DNA of 64,000 nucleotides from Verrucomicrobiaceae bacterium (GCA_027486585.1 JAIXOU010000100.1:248001-312000), one strand, 5' to 3'. Shown: positions 17,289 to 26,492, numbered from the stretch's first letter. Numbers and translations are program-made. The notes: a model not told the origin generated them from the sequence alone.

Positions 17289-18527
17289 ATGCCCACTTTC
17301 GCCTACAGCGCTCATAGTCCTACAGGAGTCATCTCCGGTGAGATTGCTGCTGCCGACCGTGCAGACGCTATGTCCTTGCTTGGGAAGAAAAGGCTGAGTC
17401 CCTTCAAGCTAGAGCAGGCTGGCGCAGCGGGGCAGGCTGCACGCGCAGCGGCTAAAGAAGCCACCATCACAGCACAGACTGGCCCGATTAAATTGAAGTC
17501 TGCCCAGGTGCTCATGTTTGTCGAAGAGCTGTCCGATCTGCTCAGCGCAGGCATTCAGCTTGAGCCAGCACTCGCGACCATGGAGCGCCGTCGCGAACTC
17601 TCTGGTGTAAAAACTCTGGCCACAGCTCTGCGCACGAAGGTGCGTGATGGATTGCCCTTCTCAAAAGCTGTCGCCGCGACTAGTCCGAGCTTTGGCAATC
17701 TCTTCTGTGCTTTGGCCAATGCAGGTGAGGCTAGCGGCTCGCTCTCGTCCATCCTGAAGCGCCAGGTCGAGTATCTGCGCTCTCTCGCTGCGTTACGCAG
17801 TAAAGTGCTTTTTGCCCTGATTTATCCAGCTTTCCTCGTCACTGCGGCGATCTCGGTGACCTTGCTATTTGTCGTTTATCTCATCCCGCAGCTCATGGAG
17901 CTGATGGACAGTACGGGTGGATCATTGCCGATGGCAGCTCAGTTGATTTTGAAATTTAGCGACATCATCAAAAGCATCTGGTGGATGATTTTGATGGTCG
18001 TCATTGCAATTGTCATTGTGGTGAAATCCTGGCTGAAGCGACCTGAATCCCAGATCCCCTGGGCACGTTTTAAGCTGCGCCTGCCCTTGTTTGGCGAAAT
18101 TTTACGCACTCGTTATTATGTCCAGTTCCTGGAGACCATGGCCAATCTCTTGGGCAACGGTTTGCCCATGGTGCAGGCCATGCAGTTGACTCAGCAGGCT
18201 ATTGAAAATCCATATTTCAGGCAGCAATTCGATGGCGTGATGGGACTCGTCGCTGAAGGCATGAGCCTCTCCCGTGCGCTGGAGCGCAGCAACATGTTCC
18301 CTGCGCTCTTACTCGACATGGTGAACGTCGGTGAACAGACCGGAGATATGTCTGCGGCACTTGGTAAAGCTGCTGAACGTTTTGATCGTGAGTTGGGGAA
18401 GAAGATTGAGAAGCTCACCGCTTTGGCGCAGCCCGCCATCGTCTTTCTCATGGCCGGACTCGTTGGCGGTATGGCCTACCTCATGATGACTGCCATCTTC
18501 CAAACCATTGGAAACATTAGCAAATAA
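17289..18527 (+). CDS. gspF: Type II secretion inner-membrane platform protein GspF (PilC-like)
   Basis: 412 residues. Two repeated GspF domains (about residues 70-195 and 275-395), each a helical bundle, with membrane helices near 175-200, 225-250 and at the C-terminus (VFLMAGLVGGMAYLMMTAIF). The N-terminus MPTFAYSAHSPTG is the family's usual opening. GspF forms the inner-membrane core with which the ATPase interacts. It follows gspE after a 37-base gap. Length and layout are normal for the family. Confidence 0.95.
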   Translation: MPTFAYSAHSPTGVISGEIAAADRADAMSLLGKKRLSPFKLEQAGAAGQAARAAAKEATITAQTGPIKLKSAQVLMFVEELSDLLSAGIQLEPALATMERRRELSGVKTLATALRTKVRDGLPFSKAVAATSPSFGNLFCALANAGEASGSLSSILKRQVEYLRSLAALRSKVLFALIYPAFLVTAAISVTLLFVVYLIPQLMELMDSTGGSLPMAAQLILKFSDIIKSIWWMILMVVIAIVIVVKSWLKRPESQIPWARFKLRLPLFGEILRTRYYVQFLETMANLLGNGLPMVQAMQLTQQAIENPYFRQQFDGVMGLVAEGMSLSRALERSNMFPALLLDMVNVGEQTGDMSAALGKAAERFDRELGKKIEKLTALAQPAIVFLMAGLVGGMAYLMMTAIFQTIGNISK

Positions 18528-18553
18528 GCAAACCCCGAACCTAAACACTGATT

Positions 18554-18991
18554 ATGAAAAACACTCGCATCCATACCCCTCGCTCAAACAGCGGTTTTAC
18601 CCTCGTCGAGATCATGCTCGTTCTCGGCATCATCGCTCTGCTTGTCGGAGCAGGCATCTACTCATTGGGAGATGTCACCAGCTCAGGCAAGCGCACGCGT
18701 GCCAAGGCTGACTTGAACACTCTAACCGCAGCTCTGCGCGGTTACGAGGTCGATAACACCTTCCTGCCAACCACAGAACAGGGATTGATGGCACTGGTCA
18801 CCAAACCTTCATCACGTCCGACACCTCAAAACTGGACCAACAAGATGAAAAAGATGCCTTTGGATTCCTGGGGTAATCCCTATAACTACCGCCGTCCCGG
18901 GGCGAAGGATAAAGGTGGCTTTGATGTTTATTCATCAGGCCCAGATGGTCAGCCTGACACAGGTGATGATATCGGTAACTGGGACCTGTGA
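18554..18991 (+). CDS. gspG: Major pseudopilin GspG
   Basis: 145 residues. A short leader ends at the prepilin peptidase site (SGFTLVEIMLVLGIIALLVG, with the +5 Glu), followed by the hydrophobic N-terminal helix. The globular part shows the GspG signature LPTTEQGLMALV, LDSWGNPYNYR and the calcium-loop-like SSGPDGQPDTGDDIGNW at the C-terminus. GspG is the main subunit of the pseudopilus piston. The prepilin peptidase needed to process it is not encoded in this window. Confidence 0.95.
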   Translation: MKNTRIHTPRSNSGFTLVEIMLVLGIIALLVGAGIYSLGDVTSSGKRTRAKADLNTLTAALRGYEVDNTFLPTTEQGLMALVTKPSSRPTPQNWTNKMKKMPLDSWGNPYNYRRPGAKDKGGFDVYSSGPDGQPDTGDDIGNWDL

Positions 18992-19027
18992 TCGCCTCCG
19001 CCTGAAATGACGAATGCGTAAACACTC

Positions 19028-19516
19028 ATGACGAAGCTCCGCTCCATCTCGAAAGCAACGGATCCCGCGCCCTCAAAAGGACGCGGATTTTCCCGCGTTG
19101 ATCGATCTGGATTCACTCTCGTGGAGATCTGCATCGCCATGGGACTGTGCATGTTGTTGCTGGGCATCGCCACCCTTTCATTTACGGGGTTGCAGGATGA
19201 GGCCCGACTCAAGCGCAGCGCTTCAGAGATTGAAAGTACGGCTCGTCTGACCCTTCAGCAAGCCGTCATGGAGCAGCGCTTGATTGCGCTGGCTCTGGAC
19301 GGATCACTTGGCGGAGATGGCGGGCAGGTTCAAGTGAAGCGCGTGGGTGATAAAGCGTTTCGCAAAGCGGGCAAAGGAGAAACCTGGGAGTTCAGTCCCT
19401 CCGGTATTTGCGAGCCGATTGAAGTTCGTGTCACCAATTCAGGAGGCGTCATTGAACTGGCCTTTGATCCACTCACTGCCTGCGCTGTGCGCAAAAGTGT
19501 CATCGTGAATAGCTAG
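19028..19516 (+). CDS. gspH: Minor pseudopilin, GspH-like
   Basis: 162 residues with a long leader (about 30 residues) and the cleavage motif GFTLVEICIAMG followed by a hydrophobic helix. The rest is a beta-rich globular domain (LALDGSLGGDGGQVQVKRV) of GspH/FimT type. Its position directly after gspG supports the GspH assignment; by sequence alone it could be another minor pseudopilin. It ends 1 base before the next start. Confidence 0.8.
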   Translation: MTKLRSISKATDPAPSKGRGFSRVDRSGFTLVEICIAMGLCMLLLGIATLSFTGLQDEARLKRSASEIESTARLTLQQAVMEQRLIALALDGSLGGDGGQVQVKRVGDKAFRKAGKGETWEFSPSGICEPIEVRVTNSGGVIELAFDPLTACAVRKSVIVNS

Positions 19517-19517
19517 C

Positions 19518-19925
19518 ATGAAAACGCATTCACACCTCCCCAAACAAGGCTTTGCGTTGCTAGAGATCCTCATGGCCATGGCCTTGTTCAGCATTGTTGC
19601 TGTGGGCATGACAAAGGCTCTGGACCAAATCGCACAGACGACCAAACGCTCACGTCAGGAAGCTCAGGTGCTGCGTGTCCTAGAGTCTGTGTTGGCTGAG
19701 GTGGCTCACCAGCCTGAGCTGAAACCACGCAGCGTGACCTTTCCTAAAACGGCTGATGGGATTGATGCCAGCGCAGCTATCGAAAAAGTCCGCCTGTTCA
19801 CTCAAGATAAAGTCGAGTTAAACTCCATGTTTCGAGTCCGTGCTGAAGCCTGGCTGGCTGAAGGCAGCAAGCACAGCCTGAAGAGGCAGATGGAGACCTA
19901 TGTTTATTCACCCAACAGCCCTTAA
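19518..19925 (+). CDS. gspI: Minor pseudopilin, GspI-like
   Basis: 135 residues. The prepilin-like N-terminus reads GFALLEILMAMALFSIVAVGM, with the conserved +5 Glu; the usual FTL is FAL. The short globular domain contains repeated helical sequence ending YVYSPNSP. The assignment to GspI rests on operon position between the H-like and J-like genes and on length. It is nearly contiguous with both neighbours. Confidence 0.75.
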   Translation: MKTHSHLPKQGFALLEILMAMALFSIVAVGMTKALDQIAQTTKRSRQEAQVLRVLESVLAEVAHQPELKPRSVTFPKTADGIDASAAIEKVRLFTQDKVELNSMFRVRAEAWLAEGSKHSLKRQMETYVYSPNSP

Positions 19926-19929
19926 CCCG

Positions 19930-20622
19930 ATGAAGTCTTCGCTATCAGACTCTAAGTCGGCCCTGGGTCGATCTGGCTTTACCCTCATTGAGGTGATCTT
20001 GGCCATGGGACTGATCGGTCTTTTGCTGGGAGGAGTCTATAGTATTGCCAATGGGGCGTTACAACTTGGCACCTCGATGAATAAATCCCGCATCACCGAG
20101 ACGCGATTAACTAATTTTACCACTGCCTGGCGTGATTATCTGGAGAACCTGCCGCCGAACATTCGCTTTGGTTGTGGCCTACAAAAAGTGAAGCGTGGTG
20201 CTGGTGGCAATCTGCTCATCGAAGGTGGTCAGGTGCCCTTCATCTGGACTCAGCACGTGCGCTTGGCAGATGCTGTCGAGTTTGCCGTCGTGCGTGGAAA
20301 GGAAACGGGATCACTGCAACTCAATGTCCGTCATCTGAAGCGACTGGAAAAACCCAATACCTTTGATGCCTATGAAGACATCGCTGAGTTGCCATTGCTG
20401 GAAGGACTCAAAGAGTTTCGTTGGGATTTTTACGATCCTGAAAAGAAACGCTGGTTCACCACCTGGGACCCAGACAAGCGCCCTGCGCCACCGCTATTCA
20501 TGCGCCTGCACTTTCAGTTCACGAAAGACCCACGTCCCTATGAATTCACGTATTGGATTGCCAATGATCTGAGTCCCTCTGGCACACCTCAGCCACAGGA
20601 TCCGGCTACACAAAAAAGCTAA
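19930..20622 (+). CDS. gspJ: Minor pseudopilin, GspJ-like
   Basis: 230 residues from the ATG for MKSSLSDSK, four bases after the previous stop. The prepilin motif is SGFTLIEVILAMGLIGLLLGG. The globular part contains DVEFAV-like and LKEFRWDFYDPEKKRWFTTW segments, matching the tip pseudopilin GspJ. It overlaps the next gene by one base (TAATG arrangement), which supports translational coupling. Confidence 0.85.
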   Translation: MKSSLSDSKSALGRSGFTLIEVILAMGLIGLLLGGVYSIANGALQLGTSMNKSRITETRLTNFTTAWRDYLENLPPNIRFGCGLQKVKRGAGGNLLIEGGQVPFIWTQHVRLADAVEFAVVRGKETGSLQLNVRHLKRLEKPNTFDAYEDIAELPLLEGLKEFRWDFYDPEKKRWFTTWDPDKRPAPPLFMRLHFQFTKDPRPYEFTYWIANDLSPSGTPQPQDPATQKS

Positions 20623-21560
20623 TGAAGCATCTCTGCCCATCTTCAAATCGAAAGAAAGGCTCCGCGCTCATCGCGGTGTTCTGGATGATTGCGGTCATGG
20701 GCATGGTCGTTTTTGCTGGGGCCAAGGCACTGGACGCCGACACACGCTCCACTCGGGCCTTGCGTGGCCGCACCTTTGCCAAGCGCTTGGCTCAGATGGG
20801 CGTCGAAGTCGCTCGGCATCCCGCCATTCAGATGGATGATGGCTTGCTTCACTACACTAGTCCAGACGGCGGCGGCTACGATGTCAAACTCACCACTGAA
20901 GAAGCTCGGCTAAACATCAACGTGCTGCTCACTAGTGGCGATAAAGTTTTACTGCCGCGCCTCCTGACCTCCTGGGGGCTAAAGCCACAGCAGATTTCTG
21001 CTTTACAGGATGCTCTGCGTGATTGGGTGGATGCAGATGATAAAGTGAGCTTGAATGGTGCTGAAAAGCGCCTCTATGAAAAGGCTGGCTTTGATGGTAT
21101 GCCGTTTAATCGACCCTTTAAGGAGATCGAAGAAATGCTGATGGTTCGTGGCATGCCCGAGCTCAATGCCATGCGTCCAGACTGGCGTGAATGGTTCACA
21201 GTTCACGGTGATGGCCGAGTCGATGTCAATGATGCACGCGCCGAACTCATCGCTCTGATTGCCAATGTGCCGGTTGAGCGTGTAACACCTCTTCTGACTC
21301 TTCGAGTGGGTCGTGACGGGGCTCTGAATACGCGTGACGACAATAAAATTTCATCAGCCGTTCAGGTGGCGCAACTACTCGGCGTCTATCAGCCGCAGAC
21401 TGTTGAGACGCTGACTCGCTGGATTCAATTTACCGGTCCTATTCGTCGGATCGAGTGCACTGGCTACTATGGCGACGTTCGCCGTAGGCTCGTGCTCATC
21501 ATGCAAAATCAACAAGCGCTTTGGCGCGGAGAACTCCCTATTTATGGCTCGAACTCGTAA
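20622..21560 (+). CDS. gspK: Type II secretion minor pseudopilin GspK
   Basis: 312 residues. The N-terminal hydrophobic helix reads KKGSALIAVFWMIAVMGMVVFAG; the Gly-Ser-Ala-Leu-Ile opening replaces Phe-Thr-Leu and lacks the +5 Glu, as is usual for GspK. Two SAM-like helical subdomains follow (DALRDWVDADD; VDVNDARAELIALIANVPVERV), characteristic of GspK. It caps the pseudopilus with the I and J subunits. Its last 17 bases overlap the next gene. Confidence 0.88.
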   Translation: MKHLCPSSNRKKGSALIAVFWMIAVMGMVVFAGAKALDADTRSTRALRGRTFAKRLAQMGVEVARHPAIQMDDGLLHYTSPDGGGYDVKLTTEEARLNINVLLTSGDKVLLPRLLTSWGLKPQQISALQDALRDWVDADDKVSLNGAEKRLYEKAGFDGMPFNRPFKEIEEMLMVRGMPELNAMRPDWREWFTVHGDGRVDVNDARAELIALIANVPVERVTPLLTLRVGRDGALNTRDDNKISSAVQVAQLLGVYQPQTVETLTRWIQFTGPIRRIECTGYYGDVRRRLVLIMQNQQALWRGELPIYGSNS

Positions 21561-22764
21561 ACCTACTCATGACCTACTGCTTCCTGGAGCGGATGGCTGG
21601 ACACGCTGGACTGGCAGTGAAGGCAGCGCCTGTGAGCTTGCCGCCGACTTCGGTCACAGTTCAGGAGTTTTTCATAAAGACCAGCATCGTCGGATACTAG
21701 CTTTGCCTGCTTCTCATGTCTGGGTTTTACCCGCATGGTTGAATGGAGAATTGACCCACCTGCGTGACATGGCCAGTCTGCATCTGGAGCGTCAAGGCGT
21801 ACGTGTCACCGATCCTCAGCATGGTCTGCAAATCCAACCACTGCAGGAAAAAGACGGCGCACATCTGACCCGCGTGCTTGCTTTGAAAGACCTGCCAAAT
21901 ACCACGCTAGATCTGATACGCCTGCCGGACGAAGTCGTGCTCAGTGCTGCTTGCCGGCCACTGCCAGAGGACAGCATCATCATTCAGCGTGAGATGTCTC
22001 GCCTCGTTGTCACCATTACCCACGGCAAGGAGATCATCTATTGCAGCCCACTTTCGGCGCATCGTTTAAATGAACTCGCCCTGAGTGAACTCAATCATCT
22101 CTGCCTCCAGCTCGGCTTTCAGCGCGTGCTGGGTCGTGTGAACTCGATTGTCTTATGGCTGGAAGAGGATGGTGACCTCACTCAGATTGAGCGTGTCACT
22201 GGCCTGCCCGCACGTCGTGAGGAACAACCTGCACCGTTTATTCCTGCTCGCGGTCAGAGCACTCTGGTGCCTTCAGAAATTCTCGCTGCCCGCTTGCGTC
22301 AGCAATCCAAAGCCCGAACACGCGCCATCGCTCTTAGCGCAGGCCTCGCGATTGCTGCCTGTGTGGCCGTGATGGCGGTGATGATCAGCTATGCCGCACG
22401 GCAGCGCGACATGCTGCTGGAAGAGGTCGCTGATTTAAGTCCGCGTGCCTCTCAGGTGCTCGATCATAAAAAAAGCTGGCTAGAGGCTGCGCCTGCCGTT
22501 GATCCTAGTTATTTCCCAATGCAGGTCCTGCTAGATAGCATGACACCGACTTCTAGTGGCGAGGTGTCGTTAACCAACTTTGAGTGGAAACCAGACCGAC
22601 TCGTTCTCCGGGGGCGAATGCCGAGTGCCGCTCTGGCCCTACAATACGCCAATGAAATTACCGAGGTCGAAAACCTCACGCGTTACGCCTGGGAAACACC
22701 CGCACCGACCATCGCCAGTGATAACAGCGCCACCTTTGAACTTACCGGGGAGATTAAGCCATGA
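21544..22764 (+). CDS. gspL: GspL-like inner-membrane protein (PilM/PilN-like layout)
   Basis: 406 residues from the ATG for MARTRKPTHD inside the end of gspK. The N-terminal 250 residues form a cytoplasmic domain resembling the actin-like fold of GspL/PilM. One membrane helix follows (about 275-300, AIALSAGLAIAACVAVMAVMI), and then a periplasmic ferredoxin-like PilN-type domain (about 330-400). In T2SS, GspL links the ATPase to the platform. Primary sequence similarity is weak, so the call leans on layout and position. Confidence 0.75.
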   Translation: MARTRKPTHDLLLPGADGWTRWTGSEGSACELAADFGHSSGVFHKDQHRRILALPASHVWVLPAWLNGELTHLRDMASLHLERQGVRVTDPQHGLQIQPLQEKDGAHLTRVLALKDLPNTTLDLIRLPDEVVLSAACRPLPEDSIIIQREMSRLVVTITHGKEIIYCSPLSAHRLNELALSELNHLCLQLGFQRVLGRVNSIVLWLEEDGDLTQIERVTGLPARREEQPAPFIPARGQSTLVPSEILAARLRQQSKARTRAIALSAGLAIAACVAVMAVMISYAARQRDMLLEEVADLSPRASQVLDHKKSWLEAAPAVDPSYFPMQVLLDSMTPTSSGEVSLTNFEWKPDRLVLRGRMPSAALALQYANEITEVENLTRYAWETPAPTIASDNSATFELTGEIKP

Positions 22765-23357
22765 AGCGCAGTGAAAAAATTCTCTTAACCGTCTTTGGCC
22801 TTGTGTTCCTCATCATCATTGGTGGGGGCATGATTGCCTATGGCATCCAGAACTATCGCTCCATCCAGGACGAATCGGCCAGTCTGACTAAACGCATCTC
22901 CGAGATGAAGGCCGCCATCGCTGAAGGCAGTGAATGGCAGCGTCGCAGCGAGTGGCTGGACGAAAGCGTGCCAAGCTTCACCTCACGCCAGGAAGCCTCC
23001 TCACGTCTTCTCGACACCCTCCAAAAAGAAGCTGATAAAAATGCACTTACCCTTGCAGGGAAAGAGTTCATCGAAGAAGCCAAACCCCTGGGGCAAGATG
23101 GCCTGCCTGTGGAAGAGGAAGGTGGCTACTTTGATCAGGCATCAGTTAAGATCACCATTACCGGAACCAAGGAACAGGCTTTGTTTGGCTGGCTGCACGC
23201 TCTTCAGCAACCTAGTGCTTTTCTTGGCGTTACTCGGTTGCAATTGACCCCAAGTGGACAAGGCAAAACCGTCAATGCCGAGGTCGAGATCACCCAGTTC
23301 TATCGCGAAAAAGCCGCTGCAAAAATTACCAAAGCTGACATCGGAGAACGCCCATGA
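22761..23357 (+). CDS. gspM: GspM/PilO-like inner-membrane protein
   Basis: 198 residues, overlapping gspL by 4 bases (ATGA). A cytoplasmic tip, one membrane helix (about residues 8-30), a short coiled coil (about 35-60) and a ferredoxin-like domain (about 110-185, VKITITGTKEQALFGWLHALQQ) match GspM/PilO. It would pair with the L protein to form the periplasmic link of the platform. The call rests on layout and position. Confidence 0.78.
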   Translation: MKRSEKILLTVFGLVFLIIIGGGMIAYGIQNYRSIQDESASLTKRISEMKAAIAEGSEWQRRSEWLDESVPSFTSRQEASSRLLDTLQKEADKNALTLAGKEFIEEAKPLGQDGLPVEEEGGYFDQASVKITITGTKEQALFGWLHALQQPSAFLGVTRLQLTPSGQGKTVNAEVEITQFYREKAAAKITKADIGERP

Positions 23358-23944
23358 AACACCTGCTGACCTTACTGCTCACTGCCACCGTCGCCATTGC
23401 TGCTGAGCCCCCCGTGGCCTTTCCAGATCTTCAGCACTTTGCACCGCTCTGGGGGCGCTCGATCTTCACCACTCGTGATTTGCCATCCCCTGATGCGCCG
23501 ATTGGGCCTGTCTTTACTGACTCGTTAAGTCTGGCCGGGGTCTATGAAGTCGATGGTCAAGTCGTCGCGGTCATCGTGGATCGGAACACCTCACTCATTG
23601 ATGAAGCCAGGATCGGCAGTGAGAATGAAGCCGGTATCAAAATCCGCAAAGTACAACCAGGCGCCAGCATGGACAAGACCCGCATTCAACTTCAAAAAGG
23701 TGATCAAGCCGGTTGGGTCAGCTTTGCCGATGCCGCTCCCGCCGAGACAGTGGCCCCAGCCATTACGGGACAACAGCAGCCAGCCCAAAAGCAGCCTGCT
23801 CCCCCCGTGGCAGCGCAGCCCACGGCCTCTCCGCTGCTGCCAGCTTTGAATCAAGCACCCATTATGCCTCCGCCAACCGCTTCAGTGGCCACTCCTACCG
23901 CAACCACGGAGGCCCCAGGTGATGTGCCACTGCCTCCACCTTGA
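23354..23944 (+). CDS. GspC/PilP-like periplasmic secretion component
   Basis: 196 residues, overlapping gspM by 4 bases. A signal peptide (MKHLLTLLLTATVAIAAEP) is followed by a small beta domain (about 60-115; SLSLAGVYEVDGQVVAVIVDR) that resembles the HR domain of GspC and PilP, and then a Pro/Ala/Gln-rich disordered tail (about 125-196). GspC and PilP contact the outer-membrane secretin. No secretin gene (gspD) follows, so the channel must be encoded elsewhere. Assigned from position and domain shape. Confidence 0.62.
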   Translation: MKHLLTLLLTATVAIAAEPPVAFPDLQHFAPLWGRSIFTTRDLPSPDAPIGPVFTDSLSLAGVYEVDGQVVAVIVDRNTSLIDEARIGSENEAGIKIRKVQPGASMDKTRIQLQKGDQAGWVSFADAAPAETVAPAITGQQQPAQKQPAPPVAAQPTASPLLPALNQAPIMPPPTASVATPTATTEAPGDVPLPPP

Positions 23945-24005
23945 AGCCTGACCACGTAGAGAATTTGGTTGCCTGGTTTCATTTCGGGTGGGAGCTTTGC
24001 GCCGC

Positions 24006-24395
24006 ATGCTTGCCATCTTGGAGCTTTACCCCACCAACCCTTGGTCAGCCTTTGAGCTGCTCTTAGCTCTTCTCATCGGTCATGCCCTGTGTGATTTCCC
24101 CTTGCAGGGGGAGTACTTAGCCAATGGGAAAAATTGGCGTTTCCTCAAGCACCTTCAAGATCCTTCGCGCCCTCCACAAATTTGGGTCGCGTGTATGTCT
24201 GCCCATTGTCTGATTCACTCCGGTGCCGTCTGGATCATCACCGGGTCACCCTTGATAGCCGTGGCCGAATTTGTTATTCATTGGTGCATCGACGTGGCCA
24301 AATGCCGAGGCATGACCACCTTCAATCAAGATCAGTCTCTGCATGTTTTATGCAAAGTCGCTTATGTCGGGGGGTGGTGCTTTGGTCTTGTTTGA
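24006..24395 (+). CDS. DUF3307 family membrane protein
   Basis: 129 residues from ATG (MLAILELYP); a GTG at 23988 is an alternative. It has three or four hydrophobic stretches and the family motif HALCDFPLQGEYLA, followed by SAHCLIHSG and VIHWCIDVAK. DUF3307 proteins are small integral membrane proteins without known function. It lies 61 bases after the secretion operon and may be read from the same transcript. Nothing in the sequence suggests a role. Confidence 0.78.
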   Translation: MLAILELYPTNPWSAFELLLALLIGHALCDFPLQGEYLANGKNWRFLKHLQDPSRPPQIWVACMSAHCLIHSGAVWIITGSPLIAVAEFVIHWCIDVAKCRGMTTFNQDQSLHVLCKVAYVGGWCFGLV

Positions 24396-24502
24396 AAACG
24401 ATCCATTCAACGTTTTTGCAAAATAGTTCAAAATTTAAATCTCATGGAAATTGGTGGATCCGATTATCATTTTAGGAATCAACTCGTTGATATTATGATA
24501 AT

Positions 24503-24512
24503 TATTTATAAT
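24503..24512 (+). promoter_or_regulatory. Shared TATTTATAAT motif upstream of the choice-of-anchor-K-like gene
   Basis: Exact TATTTATAAT in a very AT-rich 130-base spacer, ending 16 bases before the start codon. It is identical to the copies upstream of gspE and of the haloperoxidase-like gene. Distance to the start codon differs among the three. Confidence 0.35.
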
Positions 24513-24528
24513 ATGGTTACATAAATAA

Positions 24529-25581
24529 ATGATGCGTTATCGAGTTCTGAATACTCTATTCCTGATGTTCGGGGCACTTGCTGCCCATGGACAGATTTTC
24601 TTCACGGGCTCTTTTGATGGTTCTTGGGAGAATCCTAAAGGCGATAGTGGCTTAGTGACAACGATTAGCAACGGCACGACTGCTACCTTTAGTCATGGCG
24701 AAACCAAACTTGATTTGGGTAATGGCGAGTTTCTAGAAGCAGGAACACGCAATATCCTAACTTACACTCCGATCAGCTTTCGTAATTCTGTTCCCGTCCA
24801 CTGGTTTCTCATCGGTGTGTTAGAAGTCCAAAATGGAACGACATTTTACAACAGTGAGGCCAGCGAGGTAACCTTGCACTTTGATGTCCCTTTGACCAAT
24901 CCGAAAAATCAATTTCAGGCTGACCTAAATTTAACTCTCACCTCAACAGAAAACTCGAGTGATCGAATTAGCAGTGCAGACATGATTGAGATCAAAAATC
25001 CGCTCATTTATGCCATGGCTGGCAGTTCGCGCTTAATTGTCAGATTCCGTTGGTCGCCTTTAGATACTGAATTGGGCTTCTCTCAAGGAGCACAATACTC
25101 AACTTATGAAGGGGCCACCTCAAAAGTGCAGCTCTATGTTAGTATCACAGAGGATCCCAGCTATAACGCGTATAATGCTTGGCGAATACAGCAAGGCCTG
25201 AATGGTGAGACAGGACAGATGGCTACGGATGACACCGATCAGGACGGCCTGAGTAATGACGAAGAATTTGTGTTTGGCGGAAATCCCCTAAGAAGTGATT
25301 CCGGCACCTATGGCCCAAGCTACACTCAAGGGAGTGATCATTTGAAACTTACTTATCACCAAAATGATGGCAGTCGGCCGTTAAAGAAAGTCTATCTAGA
25401 ATTCTCCAATGATTTAGTTTCTTGGGGGCGCCTATTGGTTCCGGATAAGAGCAGTCGATCTATTTTCAACGCCATCCTTTTCGATATTTCCGAAAACGGT
25501 GATTTGCCAAACAAAATCATTGTCACGATTCCCAGAGACCAATTTCCTAATTTTTTCGTGAGGCTGAAAATCGGCAATTGA
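24529..25581 (+). CDS. Secreted choice-of-anchor-K-like protein
   Basis: 350 residues with a signal peptide (VLNTLFLMFGALAAHG). The first two thirds match the choice-of-anchor-K pattern: FSHGETKLDLGNGEF, then VPVHWFLIGVLEVQNGTTF and a beta-rich repeat region. A Ca-binding-like DTDQDGLSNDEEFVFGGNP motif (about residues 240-258), common in Verrucomicrobia secreted proteins, precedes a small C-terminal beta domain. No VPEP motif or C-terminal membrane helix is present, so its anchor type is unclear; it may instead be a type II secretion substrate. That substrate idea is inference from the adjacent operon. Confidence 0.68.
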   Translation: MMRYRVLNTLFLMFGALAAHGQIFFTGSFDGSWENPKGDSGLVTTISNGTTATFSHGETKLDLGNGEFLEAGTRNILTYTPISFRNSVPVHWFLIGVLEVQNGTTFYNSEASEVTLHFDVPLTNPKNQFQADLNLTLTSTENSSDRISSADMIEIKNPLIYAMAGSSRLIVRFRWSPLDTELGFSQGAQYSTYEGATSKVQLYVSITEDPSYNAYNAWRIQQGLNGETGQMATDDTDQDGLSNDEEFVFGGNPLRSDSGTYGPSYTQGSDHLKLTYHQNDGSRPLKKVYLEFSNDLVSWGRLLVPDKSSRSIFNAILFDISENGDLPNKIIVTIPRDQFPNFFVRLKIGN

Positions 25582-25709
25582 ATCTATTCAAGGTGGAGTA
25601 ATGAACATTACTTCAAGTTCAGCTCGTCGTTCGTGACTATCCAGTGGCCGGAGACGGATGCAGTGGGTTCAATGACCAGTGAGTGTATCCAGCTCTTTGG
25701 CTAGGATGG

Positions 25710-26492
25710 CTACGTCTCGCCGCGCGGGGCTTTGGGAAACCAGGGGACGAAGGCGCTGGTGGTTTGTTGATACTGGCGGAAAGCGTCGCCTCGTTTTTGT
25801 AGGGAGAGTTTTTCGGTGAGGGGGATACCGGTGACGTTGAGCAAAAAATGTAGCATAGCTAATGGAGCGATGATGGCTGTCCAACCCCAGGTGGCAGGCA
25901 GGGCCATGAGAAAGAGTGCCCACCAGAGTAGGCTCTGGAAGAAGTAATTCGGATGGCGGCTGTAGCGCCAAAGACCGGCTTTGCAGATGCCGAGTGGATC
26001 GGTGTTTGTTTGCTTAAATCGGGCGAGCTGGGCATCGGCGATACCTTCACCGATGAGGGCCAATGCCCAGAGGCTGAGACCAATCCACTCCAGTAGGTGA
26101 AAGCTAAGTGAACTCTGCTGAGTGATGAGATAAACGGGAAGCATGAGCAACCAGACGAGCACTGCTTGGGCTAAAAAGAACCAGAAAAAGGCCTTGGGTG
26201 GATTGGCCTGCCATTTGTCCCGAAGCACAGCATAGCGCACATCTTCCTTGGGGTGATGGCTGGCCACGCGACGCCAGAGATGGATGCCAAGACGCAGACT
26301 CCAAGCGGCGACCAAGGCAGCGATAGCGTATCGACGTGTTAGCCAACCCGAGCCTGAAAAAGCCAGCCATACTGCCACGGGGGCAAAGGCGAGTGACCAA
26401 GTGACATCGACAAACGAGTAGTTATCCAGCTTCACGCTTAGCCACCAAGTAGCCAAGAAAAGGGCGATCAGGATGAGGGCTGCGATGATCAT
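25710..26492 (-). CDS. DUF1295 family membrane protein (steroid 5-alpha reductase-like fold)
   Basis: 260 residues with about six hydrophobic segments. The family motif GLWRYSRHPNYFFQSLLWW near residue 185, shared with isoprenylcysteine methyltransferases and steroid reductases, is intact. Reductase or methyltransferase activity on lipids is plausible. It is the last gene of the Cfa cluster, overlapping the DUF2062 gene by 4 bases. DUF1295 genes recur in such clusters in Proteobacteria, so a role in modified fatty acids is a reasonable inference. Confidence 0.85.
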   Translation of the reverse strand: MIIAALILIALFLATWWLSVKLDNYSFVDVTWSLAFAPVAVWLAFSGSGWLTRRYAIAALVAAWSLRLGIHLWRRVASHHPKEDVRYAVLRDKWQANPPKAFFWFFLAQAVLVWLLMLPVYLITQQSSLSFHLLEWIGLSLWALALIGEGIADAQLARFKQTNTDPLGICKAGLWRYSRHPNYFFQSLLWWALFLMALPATWGWTAIIAPLAMLHFLLNVTGIPLTEKLSLQKRGDAFRQYQQTTSAFVPWFPKAPRGET

